Origin: an uncultured bacterium
GTDB taxonomy: Bacteria; Bacillota; Clostridia; Oscillospirales; Butyricicoccaceae
Direction of reading: 5' to 3'
Length of the DNA stretch: 8,811 nt
NCBI GenBank assembly: GCA_905215125.1
Contig: CAJMOV010000068.1
Coordinates: 1-8,811 of the forward strand
A program made the position numbers and the translations under genes. Each line of letters opens with the position of its first letter. Within the stretch, counting starts at the first letter, position 1. Below the pieces are notes generated by a model, which made no database searches, was not told the DNA's origin, and saw only the letters and a list, made by a program, of their open reading frames with translations. Below are positions 7,118 through 8,811 of the stretch, in pieces.

Positions 7118-8811
7118 ATACGACTACACTGGGGCAATTGGTTTCCCGCGCCCATCTGGAGGGGGGACTGGACGGCTGTATTGTCCGCAAATGCCGTCTG
7201 GACGAGGAGGGGTGCGCCCTGCTGCTCTATATCGAATCGGACAAGCCCATTCATGATGATATGCTGGAAAAGACCTCGCAGGATATCTGTCAAGCGTACG
7301 CCCTGTCATCAGTGGCACTGAAGCCGGTGTATTCCTTCGTCAGCCTTACGGATGAAGTCCTGCAATATTTGAAAGAGGAATTCATCTGCCGTTTTCCGTC
7401 CCTGACGTCTGCTTTGAAGGAGGCGGAATTCTCGGCTGAGGGAAACACGCTGGGCATTGTGACCGGGGGAGATTGGAAAATTCACATTGAATCCCTTCAG
7501 CAGGGGCTGGAAGCCTGCGCCCAGCAGCTGACCGGCCAGCCCCTGCGCCTGCGTGTCGAAACGGCGGGAGAGAGTGATTTTGACCAGCAGCGCGCCGCAG
7601 AGCTCAGGCGTCTGGCGGAAGAACATCAGCGGCAGCAGAGTGTCGCGCCGATTCGTTCCGAGGACAAGCCTAAGGCCCGGTCATATGACAAAAAGAGGGC
7701 CGCCTCTGTGGAAAAGTTTACTCCGCCTTCCGTGGAAGACGACGTAATTTACGGACGTCCGGTCTCCCGCAGCATTACTCCGCTTTCAGAAATAGCGTTG
7801 GATACTGGCAAAACGACTGTCAGCGGCGAGGTATTCTATAAAAACCTGCGCAAGCTGGGCGGCAAGGGGAAAAGCGTTTTTACCATCGACCTGTACGACG
7901 GCACCGGTTCGCTGCGTGCTGTCAAGGTATTGCCCGATGAAGAAGCGTTGCCGCTTGACAAGGCTATTAAGGTCGGCGCCAGTCTCGTCGTACAGGGGCA
8001 GGTCAGCTATTCCCAGTTTGACCGCGACAACATCCTGACACCGTCCGCCATACTGAAGGGAAAGAAAAAGGTGCGCGCCGATAACGCCGCGCAAAAGCGT
8101 GTTGAGCTGCATCTGCATACCAACATGTCCTCGATGGACGCTATAGGCGACGCAGGCTCCGCCCTGGCGCTGGCCGCATCCATGGGCCACCCCGCCATGG
8201 CCATTACCGACCATGGCGTTGCGCAAGCCTACCCCGACGCTATGAAAGCGGCCAAAGCCCTGAAAAAAGAGGGGAAAGAAATCAAAGTCCTCTATGGCGT
8301 CGAGGCCTACTGTACGGACGACACCGCAAAGGGCGGCGCGGTCAAAGGACATACCGACACCCTGCTGGACGGCGAAATCATTGTATTTGACCTAGAGACA
8401 ACTGGGCTCAAGCCAACCGAGTGTGAGATCATCGAAATCGCCGCTGTGCTTGTCAAAGGCGGCGAGATTGCCGAGCGCTTTCACACCCATGTGAAACCTA
8501 AAGCACCCATACCAGGTGAAATTACATCGCTGACGGGCATCAGCAATGAAATGGTGCAGGATTCGCCAGCCATTGAAGAAATTCTGCCTTCCTTTTTACG
8601 GTTTTGCGGCGAACGCCCCCTGTGCGCCCATAACGCTGACTTCGACGTGGCCTTTGTCCGCGCCGCTTGCGAGCGGATGGGGATAGAAAAGAGCTTTTGC
8701 TCTATCGACACGGTTGAGATTTGCCGCGCTCTGCTGCCCGAACTAAAGCGCCACCGTCTCAACCTGGTTGCCGAACACTTCGGTTTTACCTTTGAGCATC
8801 ACCGCGCTGAC
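7114..8811 (+). CDS. polC: DNA polymerase III subunit alpha, Gram-positive PolC type, N-terminal part (3' end outside window)
   Basis: PolC is the replicative DNA polymerase of low-GC Gram-positives. The frame is open for 566 codons to the window edge, with no stop; the full protein is usually about 1,400 residues. Order seen: N-terminal domains (1-150), a charged Gln/Glu/Arg-rich linker (about 153-205), an OB-fold region (about 233-318, VSGEVFY onward), the first part of the PHP domain with HLHTN (333-337; His333, His335), Asp342, ITDH (364-367) and Glu397, then the inserted DEDDh proofreading exonuclease. ExoI is FDLETTGL (425-432; Asp426, Glu428) and ExoII is AHNADFD (505-511; Asp511). The ExoIII His is in EHHRAD at the very end, so its catalytic Asp probably lies just outside. 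The exonuclease splitting the PHP domain separates PolC from DnaE. Start ATG overlaps the ispG stop, with GGAGG at 7105-7109. Confidence 0.98.
   Translation, partial: MNTTTLGQLVSRAHLEGGLDGCIVRKCRLDEEGCALLLYIESDKPIHDDMLEKTSQDICQAYALSSVALKPVYSFVSLTDEVLQYLKEEFICRFPSLTSALKEAEFSAEGNTLGIVTGGDWKIHIESLQQGLEACAQQLTGQPLRLRVETAGESDFDQQRAAELRRLAEEHQRQQSVAPIRSEDKPKARSYDKKRAASVEKFTPPSVEDDVIYGRPVSRSITPLSEIALDTGKTTVSGEVFYKNLRKLGGKGKSVFTIDLYDGTGSLRAVKVLPDEEALPLDKAIKVGASLVVQGQVSYSQFDRDNILTPSAILKGKKKVRADNAAQKRVELHLHTNMSSMDAIGDAGSALALAASMGHPAMAITDHGVAQAYPDAMKAAKALKKEGKEIKVLYGVEAYCTDDTAKGGAVKGHTDTLLDGEIIVFDLETTGLKPTECEIIEIAAVLVKGGEIAERFHTHVKPKAPIPGEITSLTGISNEMVQDSPAIEEILPSFLRFCGERPLCAHNADFDVAFVRAACERMGIEKSFCSIDTVEICRALLPELKRHRLNLVAEHFGFTFEHHRAD

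Overview
The window is a slice of bacterial core chromosome, moderately GC-rich, with every gene on the + strand and almost no space between genes. It carries pyrH, frr, uppS, cdsA, dxr, rseP, ispG and the start of polC, preceded by the 3' end of uvrA. The order pyrH-frr-uppS-cdsA-dxr-rseP-ispG-polC, the Gram-positive replicase PolC with an exonuclease embedded in its PHP domain, and strong AGGAGG-type ribosome binding sites point to a Firmicute. The protein wording looks most like anaerobic Clostridia (Oscillospiraceae/Ruminococcaceae-like). This placement is an inference from recalled family patterns, not from a search.

Layout. Positions 1-780 are the C-terminal 259 residues of UvrA. A 67-nt gap follows, up to the chosen pyrH start, and holds a plausible sigma-A-type promoter. 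pyrH (848-1579) and frr (1601-2155) come next. A 108-nt gap, the longest in the window, contains a perfect 9-bp GC-rich hairpin without a T-tract. Then uppS, cdsA, dxr, rseP, ispG and polC run head to tail. Three junctions overlap by 4 nt (ATGA or GTGA) and the other two gaps are 15 and 11 nt. polC is open at the right edge after 566 codons. No gene-free stretch exceeds 108 nt.

How the genes fit together. PyrH makes UDP for nucleotide and cell-wall precursors, and Frr recycles ribosomes. Dxr and IspG are the first committed and the penultimate enzymes of the MEP isoprenoid pathway, and UppS uses its C5 products to build the undecaprenyl carrier lipid. CdsA makes CDP-diacylglycerol for phospholipids, RseP is an intramembrane site-2 protease, and PolC is the replicative polymerase. 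The block therefore joins envelope-lipid synthesis to translation and replication.

I found no mobile element, CRISPR array, RNA gene, toxin-antitoxin pair or unfamiliar gene, and no undescribed system. The points worth a second look are modest: uvrA sits where rpsB-tsf would usually be, proS is absent between ispG and polC, there is a hairpin between frr and uppS, and a few proteins have local sequence peculiarities.
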